A DNA stretch of 64,000 nt from Bdellovibrio reynosensis (GCF_022814725.1 NZ_CP093442.1:992001-1056000), one strand, 5' to 3'; counted from the stretch's first letter, positions 26,528-36,246 are shown. The notes: generated by a model from the letters alone, not told the origin. Numbers and translations are program-made.

Positions 26528-26557
26528 CCCGAAAGTCTAACATGCTAACCTTAGGAA

Positions 26558-27577
26558 ATGAATATACTTTTTCGCTGTGACACCAGCACAAAGATTGGCC
26601 TAGGCCACCTTATGCGCTGCCTTACCCTAGCTAATGCATTTAAAGAGGCGGGTCACACTTGCATTTTTGTATGCAAGGCTTTTCCCGAAAAGCTGCATTC
26701 CTTAATACCGAGTAGTTATACCATTATTACAATTAATTCTGAACTGAACCAGACGTTAGACGCTCAGGAGTGCGTGAACCTATGTCATCAACACGACATC
26801 AATCTGGTAGTTGTTGATAACTATTATTTAGATATTCTCTGGGAAAAAACTATTTCTGGCGTCGCTCCTGTCGTTTGTATAGATGATCTTGCCAACCGCA
26901 ACCACGACTGCAAAATACTAATCGACTCAAATTATTACCACAACGCGTATTCACGTTATAGTTCACTCGTACCGGAAAATTGCAAGTTACTTTTAGGTCC
27001 CCGCTATGCTCTTATTCGAAATGAATTCTATACGACTAAAAAAGTCACGATCCCGGACCATAGCGCTTTAAAAGTTTTTTGTTTTTTTGGAGGAACTGAT
27101 CCTAGCGGCGAAACATTAAAACTAATAAGAACTTTGCATGCTCAAGCCGCCTCAAGTTCTTTACAATTCGTGATTGTTTATACGAAGGCGAATAGCGAGT
27201 ATGCTGAAATTCAGAAGATGCCAGCTAGCGATCTATACATTCTTCATGAGTCACCGCCTTCGATGGCGGAATTGATGGCGCAATGTCATCTTTATTTCGG
27301 AAGCGGTGGGACTGTTACTTGGGAAAGAATGTGCCTGGGACTTACAGGTTTCGTCGTGGCGGTTGCAGATAATCAAATCCAGTCTGCGACTGATTTAGCC
27401 ACCCAGGGCTTTCACACCTATTGTGGTGAAGCTTCTAAAATTCAATACGAAGAAATATTAAAAAGGATTGAGCTTTTAACCACCGATAGAGTTGCATTAA
27501 AAACGAAAGCTGATAAATGCATGCATTTTATTGGCCGGCTTACAATTGACGATATCTTAAACAACCTTAGTAAATAA
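26558..27577 (+). CDS. pseG: UDP-2,4-diacetamido-2,4,6-trideoxy-altropyranose hydrolase
   Basis: A 339-aa GT-B-fold nucleotide-sugar hydrolase that removes UDP from UDP-6-deoxy-AltdiNAc before the PseI step. It begins with the PseG signature FRCDTSTKIGLGHLMRCLTLA, has VVDNYYLD near residue 88, IDDLANR near 110, LGPRYALIR near 145, FFGGTDPSG near 180 and GSGGTVTWERM near 250. It is the only plus-strand gene of the pathway, divergent from pseI by 30 bases and convergent with pseH, whose 3' end it overlaps by 21 bases. Confidence 0.92.
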   Translation: MNILFRCDTSTKIGLGHLMRCLTLANAFKEAGHTCIFVCKAFPEKLHSLIPSSYTIITINSELNQTLDAQECVNLCHQHDINLVVVDNYYLDILWEKTISGVAPVVCIDDLANRNHDCKILIDSNYYHNAYSRYSSLVPENCKLLLGPRYALIRNEFYTTKKVTIPDHSALKVFCFFGGTDPSGETLKLIRTLHAQAASSSLQFVIVYTKANSEYAEIQKMPASDLYILHESPPSMAELMAQCHLYFGSGGTVTWERMCLGLTGFVVAVADNQIQSATDLATQGFHTYCGEASKIQYEEILKRIELLTTDRVALKTKADKCMHFIGRLTIDDILNNLSK

Positions 27578-27988
27578 GGAAACATCACCTTCGGTTTTTA
27601 AGAAAGTAAAGCCAGCTTTTTCAGCCATTCTGATCGAGGCGCTGTTGCTTCCTTTTATACGGGCTATAAAACAAAAGCCACTTTCTAACTTTGTACCTTC
27701 TTGAAGAAGAACCGTCCCAATTCCCTTACCTCTGTGCGAGGGGGCTACGGTCCACGAAAGCTCGACATCTTTTTCACCGAAATCGAAGCGAAGGGTACCG
27801 ACAGGTTCTGAGTCAATTTCGGCAATGTATATTTTGCGGAATTTATTATTGAGAGAATCCTTGAACCACTTAAGATGGGTGGGCCAAGTGATCTCGTCTT
27901 GTTTAATAGATTGCGTTCGAGTTATTGGATCATTTCGCCATTGAAAAAGAAGTTCAGCATCATTGATAGTTGCTAAGCGGAAAATCAT
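27557..27988 (-). CDS. pseH: UDP-4-amino-4,6-dideoxy-AltNAc N-acetyltransferase (GNAT)
   Basis: A 143-aa GNAT-fold acetyltransferase. LFQWRNDP near residue 14 is the typical start of PseH-like and RimJ-like sugar acetyltransferases, and VAPSHRGKGIGTVLL near 80-95 is the acetyl-CoA binding motif. In the pathway it acetylates the 4-amino group of the PseC product. It follows pseF with a three-base gap. Its assignment depends on the flanking pse genes, since GNAT proteins are diverse. Confidence 0.85.
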   Translation of the reverse strand: MIFRLATINDAELLFQWRNDPITRTQSIKQDEITWPTHLKWFKDSLNNKFRKIYIAEIDSEPVGTLRFDFGEKDVELSWTVAPSHRGKGIGTVLLQEGTKLESGFCFIARIKGSNSASIRMAEKAGFTFLKTEGDVSLFTKVV

Positions 27989-27991
27989 CTT

Positions 27992-28720
27992 TTAAAGCTT
28001 CTTTTGTTCAATATGAGCATTGATAAGCTTAAGTTCAGGGTGCGTTTTTAAAACAACTTTAAGCTGATCAAACGTCATTTCATCACATCTAAAATCTTCG
28101 ATCATCTTTTTGATCAGCGCAAAGTCTGATTCTTCATCAACGGTCAATCTCCATGAGCTGTAATCATCGTCTGAAGTAAAATCGACCTGTTTTATCATGC
28201 CCGTCACATTTTGATTTATAAATGGAGTTACATGCTCTCTTTGAAATGCCTTATCCGCTTCATGAAATGCGGTTTTTAAATCAGCAAAAGAAAACACCTC
28301 AAAGTCCATTCCGCGCGGAAAAGATCTTTTTAGACAGTTTGATAAATAGATATTTTCACTATTCTTACTTTTAAAATCTTGAACTGCTTTAGAAATAAGA
28401 TGGCCGTCAATCAAAGGACAATCAGAAGTTACACGTACAATAATATCGAGCTTTTCTTGTTCAGCGGCGCCGTAGAATCTTCCTAGCACGTCCTGTTCAG
28501 AACCCCGGAAATAGGGAACTTTTAGATGCTGACACATTTGTACAATTGGATCATCTTCTCGGTTGATTGTTGTTGCTACAACAACGGGCAGTTGCGACCA
28601 ACTAAGTCTGTCGATGTGATATTTTAATAAAGGTACGCCGCGAACTTCCTTAAGTACTTTGCCAGGAAGGCGCGTACTTGTCATTCGCGCCTGAGTGATG
28701 ATCCCTGCTTTAACTGCCAT
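27992..28720 (-). CDS. pseF: CMP-pseudaminic acid cytidylyltransferase
   Basis: A 242-aa nucleotidyltransferase of the CMP-sugar synthetase / SpsF group, activating pseudaminic acid with CTP. It has GIITQARMTSTRLPGKVLKEV at the N-terminus (nucleotide-binding RxxSxRLPGK motif), VRVTSDCPLID near residue 93 with the metal-binding Asp, and RLTVDEESD near 185. I chose the ATG at 28720 because it starts the conserved strand; it overlaps the pseC end by 11 bases. An upstream in-frame start at 28759 would add 13 residues lying wholly inside pseC. Confidence 0.88.
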   Translation of the reverse strand: MAVKAGIITQARMTSTRLPGKVLKEVRGVPLLKYHIDRLSWSQLPVVVATTINREDDPIVQMCQHLKVPYFRGSEQDVLGRFYGAAEQEKLDIIVRVTSDCPLIDGHLISKAVQDFKSKNSENIYLSNCLKRSFPRGMDFEVFSFADLKTAFHEADKAFQREHVTPFINQNVTGMIKQVDFTSDDDYSSWRLTVDEESDFALIKKMIEDFRCDEMTFDQLKVVLKTHPELKLINAHIEQKKL

Positions 28721-29867
28721 AAAATTCTTTAACTGCCGCGATGGTATATTCCAAGTCACTGTCCGATAAACCGTGATACATCGGTAGACTTAAGGCACAA
28801 GCATAATAATATTCCACATTTTCTAATACCATTTTGCCATATAGATTTTGATAATAAGGCATCGTATGGATAGGAATATAGTGTACCTGACAATAAACGC
28901 CCTTAGATTTTAGAAAATCGTAAAGTTCCGCTCTTTTTTCGGTTTGAATCGTAAATAAGTGATAAGCGTTTTTCAGGTTCTTATCTTCATATTGCATCTT
29001 AATAGGAAGATTCTTAAACGCTTCGCGATACTTAACCGCTATTTGACGACGTTTAAGTAGGTTTTGCGGCATGCGCTGCAGCTGACTGACGCCTAGTGCA
29101 CAAAGGATATCTGAAATTCTATAATTAAAACCAAGTTCCTGCATCTCATAGTACCACGCACCGTCTTCACGAGTGAAACGAGTCTTGTCGCGGGTAATTC
29201 CATGAGTTCTTAAAGTTCTTAGTTTATCATTGAGTTCTGCACTGTTCGTGGTGATCATGCCGCCTTCGCCAGTCGCAAGATGTTTCACTGGATGAAAAGA
29301 GAAAACAGCGATATCCGCATACTTGCCATTGCCAGAAATGTTCCATTGGCCTTTTGAATCCAAAAACTCCGCACCGAGGGCATGACACGCATCCTCGATA
29401 ATCCATAGGCCATATTGGTCAGCAAGAAGTCTAAGCTTTTCAAAATCAACTGGAAACCCGGCAAAGTCCACTGCGACAATACCTTGATATGTACCTATAG
29501 GAGCCTTTTCTAATTTAGCTTTTAGTAAATTATAATCGATGCAGAAATTCTCAGGATTGATGTCGACAAATTCAACATCTCCACCACAATACCGAATGCA
29601 GTTTGCAGATGCGACGAATGAATTGGCAGTACAAAGAACTTTACTGCCTTCTTTAACCCCTAATGCCATTGCTGCCAAATGCAATGCTGCCGTCCCATTC
29701 GATACAGCAATCGAGTTTTCACAGCCAATGAATTCAGAAAATTTCTTTTCAAAAGTTTCAACCATAGGTCCTTGAGTCAAAAAATCTGACTTAAGGACCT
29801 GCACGACAGCATCTATATCTTCTTGTAAAATCGTCTGTCTGCCATAAGGGATCAAATGCTTGCTCAT
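28710..29867 (-). CDS. pseC: UDP-4-amino-4,6-dideoxy-AltNAc transaminase
   Basis: A 385-aa PLP-dependent aminotransferase of the DegT/DnrJ/EryC1 family. It begins HLIPYGRQTI, the PseC-type start, with VSNGTAALHLA near residue 55, VDFAGFPVD near 130, EDACHALGA near 158 and FSFHPVKHLATGEGG near 183, where Lys binds PLP. It forms the 4-amino sugar from the PseB product. The ATG at 29867 has GAGGTG five bases upstream and follows the pseB stop at once, so the two are coupled. Confidence 0.92.
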   Translation of the reverse strand: MSKHLIPYGRQTILQEDIDAVVQVLKSDFLTQGPMVETFEKKFSEFIGCENSIAVSNGTAALHLAAMALGVKEGSKVLCTANSFVASANCIRYCGGDVEFVDINPENFCIDYNLLKAKLEKAPIGTYQGIVAVDFAGFPVDFEKLRLLADQYGLWIIEDACHALGAEFLDSKGQWNISGNGKYADIAVFSFHPVKHLATGEGGMITTNSAELNDKLRTLRTHGITRDKTRFTREDGAWYYEMQELGFNYRISDILCALGVSQLQRMPQNLLKRRQIAVKYREAFKNLPIKMQYEDKNLKNAYHLFTIQTEKRAELYDFLKSKGVYCQVHYIPIHTMPYYQNLYGKMVLENVEYYYACALSLPMYHGLSDSDLEYTIAAVKEFYGS

Positions 29868-29868
29868 C

Positions 29869-30879
29869 TTACACCTCGAATTTTGGATCGACATGTATTT
29901 TAATCAATCTTCTAAGCTCCTCGACCGTAATCCAGTCGGCATTCTCTCCAGAGTTGTATCGGAAACCCATGGGAACTTTTTTAGCTGCGAAAGCTTTTGC
30001 CCACTCTTCTTCGTTCCAGATAGGAGCAGCAGGAACGATTACGTAGTACTTTCCACAATCATAAGTATTTAAGGAGTCTGTTTCAGTGATCATTTCTTCA
30101 TGAAGTTTTTCGCCAGGGCGAATTCCAACAACATCAATTTTGCAACTTGGGGCCACCGCTTTAGCAACGGTTTCGATTTTATAAGAAGGAATTTTTGGAA
30201 CGTAAAGCTCCCCACCCCAGGCATGTTCGACGGCGTGCATGACCATATCCACACCCTCTTGCAAAGTGATATTAAATCGAGTCATGTCCATATGAGTGAT
30301 CGGCAAAACCCCTTCCTTACGCTTCGACAAAAAGAAAGGTACAACCGATCCACGTGAGCCAAGCACGTTTCCATATCGTACAACTGAAAACTTAAGATCA
30401 CGCTTCCCTTTAAAGTTATTGGCCGCAATAAACAATTTGTCAGAACAAAGTTTTGTTGCCCCATACAAATTAATCGGAGCAGCTGCTTTGTCGGTAGAAA
30501 GCGCAACGACTTGTTTTACACCGCAATCCATAGCTGCGTTCACAATGTTCTCAGCACCAATTACATTAGTTTTGATACATTCAATAGGGTTGTATTCAGC
30601 AATAGGCACATGCTTTAAAGCTGCTGCATGAATAATAATATCGATGCCTTCACAAGCACGCTTGACCCGTTCTGCATCTCTCACATCCCCGATGAAGTAA
30701 CGAATTTGTGGAAACTTGGACGGAGAGAAAACTTGAGACATCTCGAACTGTTTTAATTCGTCACGAGAGAAAATGACCAAACGCTTTACTTCTGGATATT
30801 TGGTTAAAATATGCTCTGTAAATTTCTTACCAAAAGACCCAGTACCACCCGTAACTAATATTCTTTTACCGTTCAACAT
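29869..30879 (-). CDS. pseB: UDP-GlcNAc 4,6-dehydratase (inverting)
   Basis: A 336-aa extended SDR enzyme that starts the pseudaminic acid pathway by dehydrating and C5-inverting UDP-GlcNAc. It has the NADP-binding loop VTGGTGSFGKKF at residues 8-19, FSRDELKQFEM near 40, HAAALKHVP near 83, and the PseB-type LSTDKAAAPINLYGATK with catalytic Asp-Lys and Tyr-Lys. The ATG at 30879 follows AGGG at a good distance and gives the family length; the frame runs 78 bases further upstream without family similarity. First gene of pseB-pseC-pseF-pseH. Confidence 0.93.
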   Translation of the reverse strand: MLNGKRILVTGGTGSFGKKFTEHILTKYPEVKRLVIFSRDELKQFEMSQVFSPSKFPQIRYFIGDVRDAERVKRACEGIDIIIHAAALKHVPIAEYNPIECIKTNVIGAENIVNAAMDCGVKQVVALSTDKAAAPINLYGATKLCSDKLFIAANNFKGKRDLKFSVVRYGNVLGSRGSVVPFFLSKRKEGVLPITHMDMTRFNITLQEGVDMVMHAVEHAWGGELYVPKIPSYKIETVAKAVAPSCKIDVVGIRPGEKLHEEMITETDSLNTYDCGKYYVIVPAAPIWNEEEWAKAFAAKKVPMGFRYNSGENADWITVEELRRLIKIHVDPKFEV

Positions 30880-30986
30880 TTCTACCCTAACGTTACAAAA
30901 CTTCGACGCAAAATCAGATAGATGATTATCAGAAAAGCGTAATTTATCGCAAACCATTTTCAGCAGTTACGACGGTGGAGCTTAAG

Positions 30987-31009
30987 GAAATAACTCATTG
31001 AGTTATTTC
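30987..31009. promoter_or_regulatory. Perfect 11-bp inverted repeat upstream of pseB
   Basis: GAAATAACTCA (30987-30997) and TGAGTTATTTC (30999-31009) are perfect complements around a single base. It lies in the gap between the flippase stop and the pseB start, about 110 bases before pseB. There is no T-run on either side, and the one-base centre is a poor RNA loop, so a protein-binding operator seems at least as likely as a terminator. Confidence 0.5.
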
Positions 31010-31032
31010 TGGAGTTCTGACAGAAATTCTAA

Positions 31033-32259
31033 CTAAGTGTACTTAAAAAATTTCTTCAACCGACGATATGGAAAGCAAATTAGAACCGTGAACATAGGGA
31101 TAGCGACATTAAGACTTAGCGCCTCAAGGATAGAAACTCTTTCAAGTAGCATTATGACGCCAACGTACCCCGCGATCGACATACAGCATTTCCATACTGT
31201 ACGAGAGTAACTTAAGGTTAACATATCAAATTGGACGCTTAAGGAAAATAAAACATTCGCCGCCACGATGGCAGGACCTAACCACAAATGTTCTATTCCC
31301 GTTTTATAAGCAGAACCAAAGGCCTTTAAAAGTAAATCTTGAGGAAAGACGACTAAAGCTATAGACATAAGAAAGCTTGAAGCCATTGTAAGAAGTGAAA
31401 CTTTCATAAATCTAAACAAAAAATTTCTTTTATTTTCGGTAAAGGTCTTCGCTAGAAGTGTATAATTGGCACTGATTATAATAGTTCCGATGGAAGTTAC
31501 TGGCTCTATTAATTTTAATATTAGCTGTAGGCTACCGTATTCATCCAATGTCATTCTATTTGGCAACAAAACTCCAAATATTCGAAGTTGCGCCACAGTA
31601 AGGAAAGTCATGAATGTTAAGGGTAATCCTTGTTTTACTAAAAACCACGTGAAGCCTTTTTGGACCTTGCCTTTAAGCGCCAAATTGATTTTTTTTGAAG
31701 CCCAAACTTGATAAAGCATCGTTCCTAATCCTTGGAAGAACGACGCTGCTGCAACTAGGTTTAGATTCCCGCCTAGGATCGCTAAAATGCTTCTAGAAAT
31801 ATTAAAGGTGCTTGTAGATACCATTTGGCTTTTCTGATTAAGATCGCTTCGAAGCCTTGCATCCATTAAAACTTGGGGAAAATCGTAGACTCGGAAAAAA
31901 AGTCGTAACGATGAATATAAAAGTAAAACGTAAAAAGCTCTGTCGGAACCCCATAACCACATGACAGTTATGAAAATCATCACTGCAATTACAAGCAGCC
32001 AATTCACCACTTTCCAAGAGTGCACAACTTTGGCTTCATCATCAGGATTCGCGACCAAATGATTTTTTACATGGGATGGATTGATAAACGAAAGGGCATC
32101 AAATAAAGCCACGTAGGCTAATGCAAGCTGATAAACACCAAAGTCTTCTGGACCAAATTTTTTGGCAATAATAGCGGTCGCAAAAAATGAAAGGCCGTAT
32201 CTAAATAAAACATTCAGATTTCCCCACATGCTGTTGCTAAGAATTGCTTTTTTGCTCAA
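31033..32259 (-). CDS. Wzx-type oligosaccharide flippase (second copy)
   Basis: A 408-aa polytopic membrane protein of the MOP superfamily. The N-terminal segment after helix 1, ATAIIAKKFGPEDFGVYQLALAY, is the standard Wzx/RfbX loop (KFGPEDFG), and about 11 to 12 hydrophobic stretches follow. It shares only general family features with the flippase at 5494-6744. It is upstream of pseB on the same strand and may move the pseudaminic-acid-containing unit, but that is inference from position. An AGGAT ribosome-binding site precedes the ATG. Confidence 0.85.
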   Translation of the reverse strand: MSKKAILSNSMWGNLNVLFRYGLSFFATAIIAKKFGPEDFGVYQLALAYVALFDALSFINPSHVKNHLVANPDDEAKVVHSWKVVNWLLVIAVMIFITVMWLWGSDRAFYVLLLYSSLRLFFRVYDFPQVLMDARLRSDLNQKSQMVSTSTFNISRSILAILGGNLNLVAAASFFQGLGTMLYQVWASKKINLALKGKVQKGFTWFLVKQGLPLTFMTFLTVAQLRIFGVLLPNRMTLDEYGSLQLILKLIEPVTSIGTIIISANYTLLAKTFTENKRNFLFRFMKVSLLTMASSFLMSIALVVFPQDLLLKAFGSAYKTGIEHLWLGPAIVAANVLFSLSVQFDMLTLSYSRTVWKCCMSIAGYVGVIMLLERVSILEALSLNVAIPMFTVLICFPYRRLKKFFKYT

Positions 32260-32393
32260 GAATTTATCCTAAAATACGCTTATTACCGTCACCAAGAATG
32301 CTATTCCCGAATAAGGCAGAAAGAAACAAGAATTATCATTGAAATCATTCAGAAAAAAGCTAAAAATCCGTGAATAGATATTGGGGTACCGCT

Positions 32394-33617
32394 ATGACCA
32401 TTCATTCAGATCGAATTAGCCTTTTTACGTTCATATCTTTATTGATCCTTTCTGCTGCGGTATTTGTTTCAGTTTCGTTGATCGGACCTTTTCACATCTT
32501 CACCCTTATCGCCTTCTTATTATTTTTACGCAGATACAAAGTAAAGTTGGCTCCGAGCAGTATCGCGCTTTTGGGTTACGCAGCTGTGACTCTTCTTTCT
32601 AGCCTAGTAAACCTTGGACATCTTCAAGAGGCTTCGAAAAGTTTTGGAAGCGCAAAATATCCCATTATTGCCGTAATAAGTATTTTTCCTTTAGCAGTAT
32701 TGCTAAAAAATCAAAAATATCATGACCGGTTGAAATGGCCCATTTTCATTTTTATAGCGTCTATTTTCGCTGCATTTATTTACAGCATGATCCGAATTCA
32801 TTTGGGCTTTGATCTGAAATATTGGACTGCTGGCGATTATGGTAAACGCATCGGCGGATTCACGGATGTTATGCGCTACGGCTATGGTACAGCTATAGTC
32901 ATATTGGCGATACTTCCGTTAGTATTGAGAAAGCGTACGGACATACTTCGAGTTTCCTGGGTGACAGCTGGTTTGACTGTTGTAGTTGCCGTGGCCGGCG
33001 TTTATTTTTCATACACTCGTGGAGCTATGCTAGGCTTGTTGTTCGGAATACCTTTTTCTCTCTTTTTCTTTAAGAAAAATTTAGCCAAAGTTTTGCTGGC
33101 TGGATCCATCTTACTAGTTGCTGGCATCCTAGCCGTGGTTCTTAGTGGTGGTAGTGAAAAATCGCGTTTCTTAATGAGTGCAGACAACTCTTCAAATACG
33201 ATTCGCGTAAGTCAGTTTGAAGCTGCATGGAAATTATTTTTAGAAAATCCTATTCTTGGAGCAGGTCCGAATCAATTTAAGTTCCAAGTTGAGCGAGTGA
33301 AAAAACAGTATGATATTGCTCACCCTGAATTCAAAAACGAACACTCACATAATATTTTCTTAGAAATTCTCGCAAACACTGGAATCCTTGGCTTTGTTTT
33401 TTTTGTTGGATGGCTTTTGCTTTGGGCAAAAGAAGTTTACCGAGGCACAGAGTTTGAAAAACAAGTTTTCCTGCCTGTGATACTTTTTGTTTTTATAGCC
33501 GGACAATTTGAGATGATCATGATGGCGCAAACAGCGACAATCATTTATTTTATCTACGCACTAAAAATTGCTAGCGAAAATATTAAATTTGGATTGATAG
33601 AAAAAACAAGAAACTAG
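32394..33617 (+). CDS. O-antigen polymerase/ligase-family membrane protein (Wzy/WaaL)
   Basis: A 407-aa protein with about 11 hydrophobic segments and the Wzy_C-type region: YTRGAMLGLLFG near residue 208 and, in the large periplasmic loop, LENPILGAGPNQFKFQ near 285 followed by EHSHNIFLEILANTGILG near 315. The H-x-x-x-L-E/Q motif with NTGI is the hallmark of the WaaL and Wzy family. I chose the ATG at 32394 with GGGG upstream over a GTG at 32370. Its tail overlaps a second family member on the other strand by four bases. Ligase or polymerase cannot be told apart by sequence. Confidence 0.82.
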   Translation: MTIHSDRISLFTFISLLILSAAVFVSVSLIGPFHIFTLIAFLLFLRRYKVKLAPSSIALLGYAAVTLLSSLVNLGHLQEASKSFGSAKYPIIAVISIFPLAVLLKNQKYHDRLKWPIFIFIASIFAAFIYSMIRIHLGFDLKYWTAGDYGKRIGGFTDVMRYGYGTAIVILAILPLVLRKRTDILRVSWVTAGLTVVVAVAGVYFSYTRGAMLGLLFGIPFSLFFFKKNLAKVLLAGSILLVAGILAVVLSGGSEKSRFLMSADNSSNTIRVSQFEAAWKLFLENPILGAGPNQFKFQVERVKKQYDIAHPEFKNEHSHNIFLEILANTGILGFVFFVGWLLLWAKEVYRGTEFEKQVFLPVILFVFIAGQFEMIMMAQTATIIYFIYALKIASENIKFGLIEKTRN

Positions 33618-34801
33618 GATTTACGAAGACCTAAATTCTGTTTCATAAAGAATATAAGCGCCCATAGAAAAATAACAACCATGCGCACCTTTGCATGTTC
33701 AAAGTTCGATTCTGTCAAGCCACCCACTGCAAATCCAATAAGAGATCCAAAAATCCCTAACGAAACAGCTTTTTCCCAAGAGTTAGGCGGGGCTACCTTA
33801 AAAACCCCCCACGCCTTCACCACAAAGAAAAAATATAAAAACACATAACAAAGCAAACCCACAATCCCCGTCCCCGCCAGCATATGCAGAAACTGATTGT
33901 GCGCATGCCCCACGAATTGATCTGCGGGCAGACCCTGCATAGCGTAATACTTAGGAAGCAACGTATAGTTTTCGCCATACCCAGCGCCCAACCAAGGATG
34001 GTCCTTAAAAATCATCCAGTTGGTTTTCCATAAAATGATACGCTGACTGTCGTAGGTGTGTTCGTAATTAAAAATTAACAAAATGCGATCGTGAAACTTG
34101 GGCCAAAGAAAAAACATTCCCGTGACGATAGCGATACCTAAGCCAATGACGACGGAAGCTAATCTTAAACTTAATACAGCCGCGACAACAACAAGCCCCA
34201 CAAACATGCCCACCCAAACACCGCGGGTCATGGTTAAGATCAGCGTCGCCCCCATAACAGCTAAAGAAAACACCCAAAGATAAAATTCTTTACGATCTTC
34301 CTTCCACATCTGCTGCCAGCGCGACAAGAAAACCCCAGCCAAAGTTAGAAAAACCAACCCATAAGAGTGGGCCGTGGTCATAGCGTTATTTAAAATCCCA
34401 CCAACACGGGGCTCGCCTTTAACTGCTGAAACGATGATCGAACCGATACTGACTAAAAGTCCCACGATCAGACTGAACTTCATGGCTTTCTTTAAATCCA
34501 GATCCACATAGCGATAGCAAGAAACAGTGAAATAGAAAGATAAAATCCATAAAAGTTCCGTCATTCTTTTAAACAACGGGCCTTCATAATGACCGTTCAC
34601 CAAAAAACCTAAGATGATGGTTATTACAAAAACAGGCCAAAAATATTCTAGGCCCATTTTTTCAAAAAGCTTCCAGCCTGCAGGGCCTTTCTTGCGCAGA
34701 CCTTGCACCAATAATGTTAACGCATAAAGTGTCACGAACAGATCCATCGCCGATTGCGAAGTCAAAGTTCCAATAAACGCCAAAATTAAAAGATAAAGCA
34801 T
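33614..34801 (-). CDS. O-antigen polymerase/ligase-family membrane protein (Wzy/WaaL)
   Basis: A 395-aa polytopic protein with the same family hallmarks as its convergent neighbour: LTMTRGVWVGMFVG near residue 195, FKDHPWLGAGYGENY near 260 and GHAHNQFLHMLAGTGIVGLL near 300-318, with the conserved His and the GTGI turn. It overlaps the initiating phosphoglycosyltransferase gene by one base and is probably co-transcribed with it. A division of labour with the plus-strand copy (one WaaL ligase, one Wzy polymerase) is plausible. Confidence 0.83.
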   Translation of the reverse strand: MLYLLILAFIGTLTSQSAMDLFVTLYALTLLVQGLRKKGPAGWKLFEKMGLEYFWPVFVITIILGFLVNGHYEGPLFKRMTELLWILSFYFTVSCYRYVDLDLKKAMKFSLIVGLLVSIGSIIVSAVKGEPRVGGILNNAMTTAHSYGLVFLTLAGVFLSRWQQMWKEDRKEFYLWVFSLAVMGATLILTMTRGVWVGMFVGLVVVAAVLSLRLASVVIGLGIAIVTGMFFLWPKFHDRILLIFNYEHTYDSQRIILWKTNWMIFKDHPWLGAGYGENYTLLPKYYAMQGLPADQFVGHAHNQFLHMLAGTGIVGLLCYVFLYFFFVVKAWGVFKVAPPNSWEKAVSLGIFGSLIGFAVGGLTESNFEHAKVRMVVIFLWALIFFMKQNLGLRKS

Positions 34802-36147
34802 TAGCGACCCTGTCCGAAAAGGACAACACGAATGGTTTTTACGAAGATCAAAAGATCCATCAGAAGATTATAGTGTTTGGCATAATACAGCTCGTACTGA
34901 AGCTTTTCACGGGAATCATCAATACTAGCCCCATAAGGGTATAAAACCTGGGCCCAGCCAGTTAATCCCGGGCGCATCATGTGGCGCAAATTATAGTACG
35001 GAATTTCTTTTGCCAAAGTTTCGTTGAATTCAGGACGCTCAGGGCGAGGGCCGACAAAGCTCATATCCCCTTTTAGAACATTCCAAAGCTGCGGCAATTC
35101 ATCAATGCGGGTTAAACGGATAAACTTACCCACGCGAGTGATGCGCGAATCATTCTTTTGCGCCCACTGGGCACCCGCTTTTTCTGCATCCACGCGCATG
35201 GATCTAAATTTATAAATCACAAAACGGCGGTCGTCTTTGCCTGTACGTACCTGACTGTACACGACGGGCCCTGGGCTTTCTAATTTAATGATAATTGCTG
35301 CAAGAAGCATCACTGGTAATGCTGGGATAAAAATCAAAATAGAAAGTAAAATATCAAAAATGCGCTTAATTCTTAGGGCCATCGGATGAGTGATCGATTC
35401 AAAACCTTCAGAAGAAATAAACCATTCAGGATCTAAAAAAAACACAGGCACTTTTAGCCAATGTTTTTCATAAAATCTGCCAAGGTCAATCACACCGTGA
35501 CCAGCAAACTTTGCCTTTACCAATATACTTAAAAAGTCTTTTGGCATTTGCGAAGCGGGCACACCCACAACCACTGCAGACCACGCCTTGTTTAAACAGT
35601 CATCTAACTGCGCCACAGTCGAAGTCAGCGGATTGAAAAAATGAATTTTACCGGAAAAACCAAAACGCTTTAAATCTTGCTCAAAATACGCTTTTTCTTT
35701 TTCATCAATCAGGACAAGCCAGCTCAACTTACTGCGCAGGGAATCCACCATATTTAAAGCCAGGATTCGCGACAGCAAAGAAACAACGAAAAAGCCTGCG
35801 ACCGTACCAAACAAGATACCACGCCCAAAAATACCTGAACGATCGATATACAAAATGTAATTGATCACAACAACAGAGCTTAGCGCGACTAAGACCGCCC
35901 CCAACTGCTTCACCAACAACGATGACTTCGTTAAGCCCTGATCTAAGTTATAACTTCCAAAGATATAAAAAGATAAAACAACAAAGATACCCAATAGCCA
36001 GAACTGAGTTTGCGCTAAGACCTCTTGTGGTCCCAATCCCAAACGCAATTGATTAACCACGATTGAAACAAATGCTAAAACCATAAGGTCAAAGCAGATC
36101 AGTGCAAGTTTATATTTTCTGTCTAAAAAGGGCCCAATTGACTTCAT
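34801..36147 (-). CDS. Initiating polyprenyl-phosphate glycosyl-1-phosphate transferase (WcaJ/WbaP type)
   Basis: A 448-aa polyisoprenyl-phosphate hexose-1-phosphate transferase. Four or five N-terminal membrane helices (residues 12-140) and a Rossmann-like middle domain precede the catalytic C-terminal domain from about 255: [11 protein letters not shown] membrane hairpin, [48 protein letters not shown] and PGLTGWAQV, all typical of the family. It transfers sugar-1-phosphate to undecaprenyl phosphate, starting repeat-unit synthesis at the inner membrane. An AAGGGTG ribosome-binding site lies six bases before the ATG. Confidence 0.92.
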   Translation of the reverse strand: MKSIGPFLDRKYKLALICFDLMVLAFVSIVVNQLRLGLGPQEVLAQTQFWLLGIFVVLSFYIFGSYNLDQGLTKSSLLVKQLGAVLVALSSVVVINYILYIDRSGIFGRGILFGTVAGFFVVSLLSRILALNMVDSLRSKLSWLVLIDEKEKAYFEQDLKRFGFSGKIHFFNPLTSTVAQLDDCLNKAWSAVVVGVPASQMPKDFLSILVKAKFAGHGVIDLGRFYEKHWLKVPVFFLDPEWFISSEGFESITHPMALRIKRIFDILLSILIFIPALPVMLLAAIIIKLESPGPVVYSQVRTGKDDRRFVIYKFRSMRVDAEKAGAQWAQKNDSRITRVGKFIRLTRIDELPQLWNVLKGDMSFVGPRPERPEFNETLAKEIPYYNLRHMMRPGLTGWAQVLYPYGASIDDSREKLQYELYYAKHYNLLMDLLIFVKTIRVVLFGQGR

Positions 36148-36246
36148 AAATCACACCCTTAGGGGTTTTACCTAATTTTCAAAAGCCTAACATTCACTCG
36201 CTTTTGCACCTAGCAGAATTCTTAGACGCAAAGCCAAAATAGCAGG

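Noticed and set aside
28710-29867. PseC taken as the missing WbpE aminotransferase
   Set aside because: The N-terminus and the coupling with pseB and pseF are typical of PseC.
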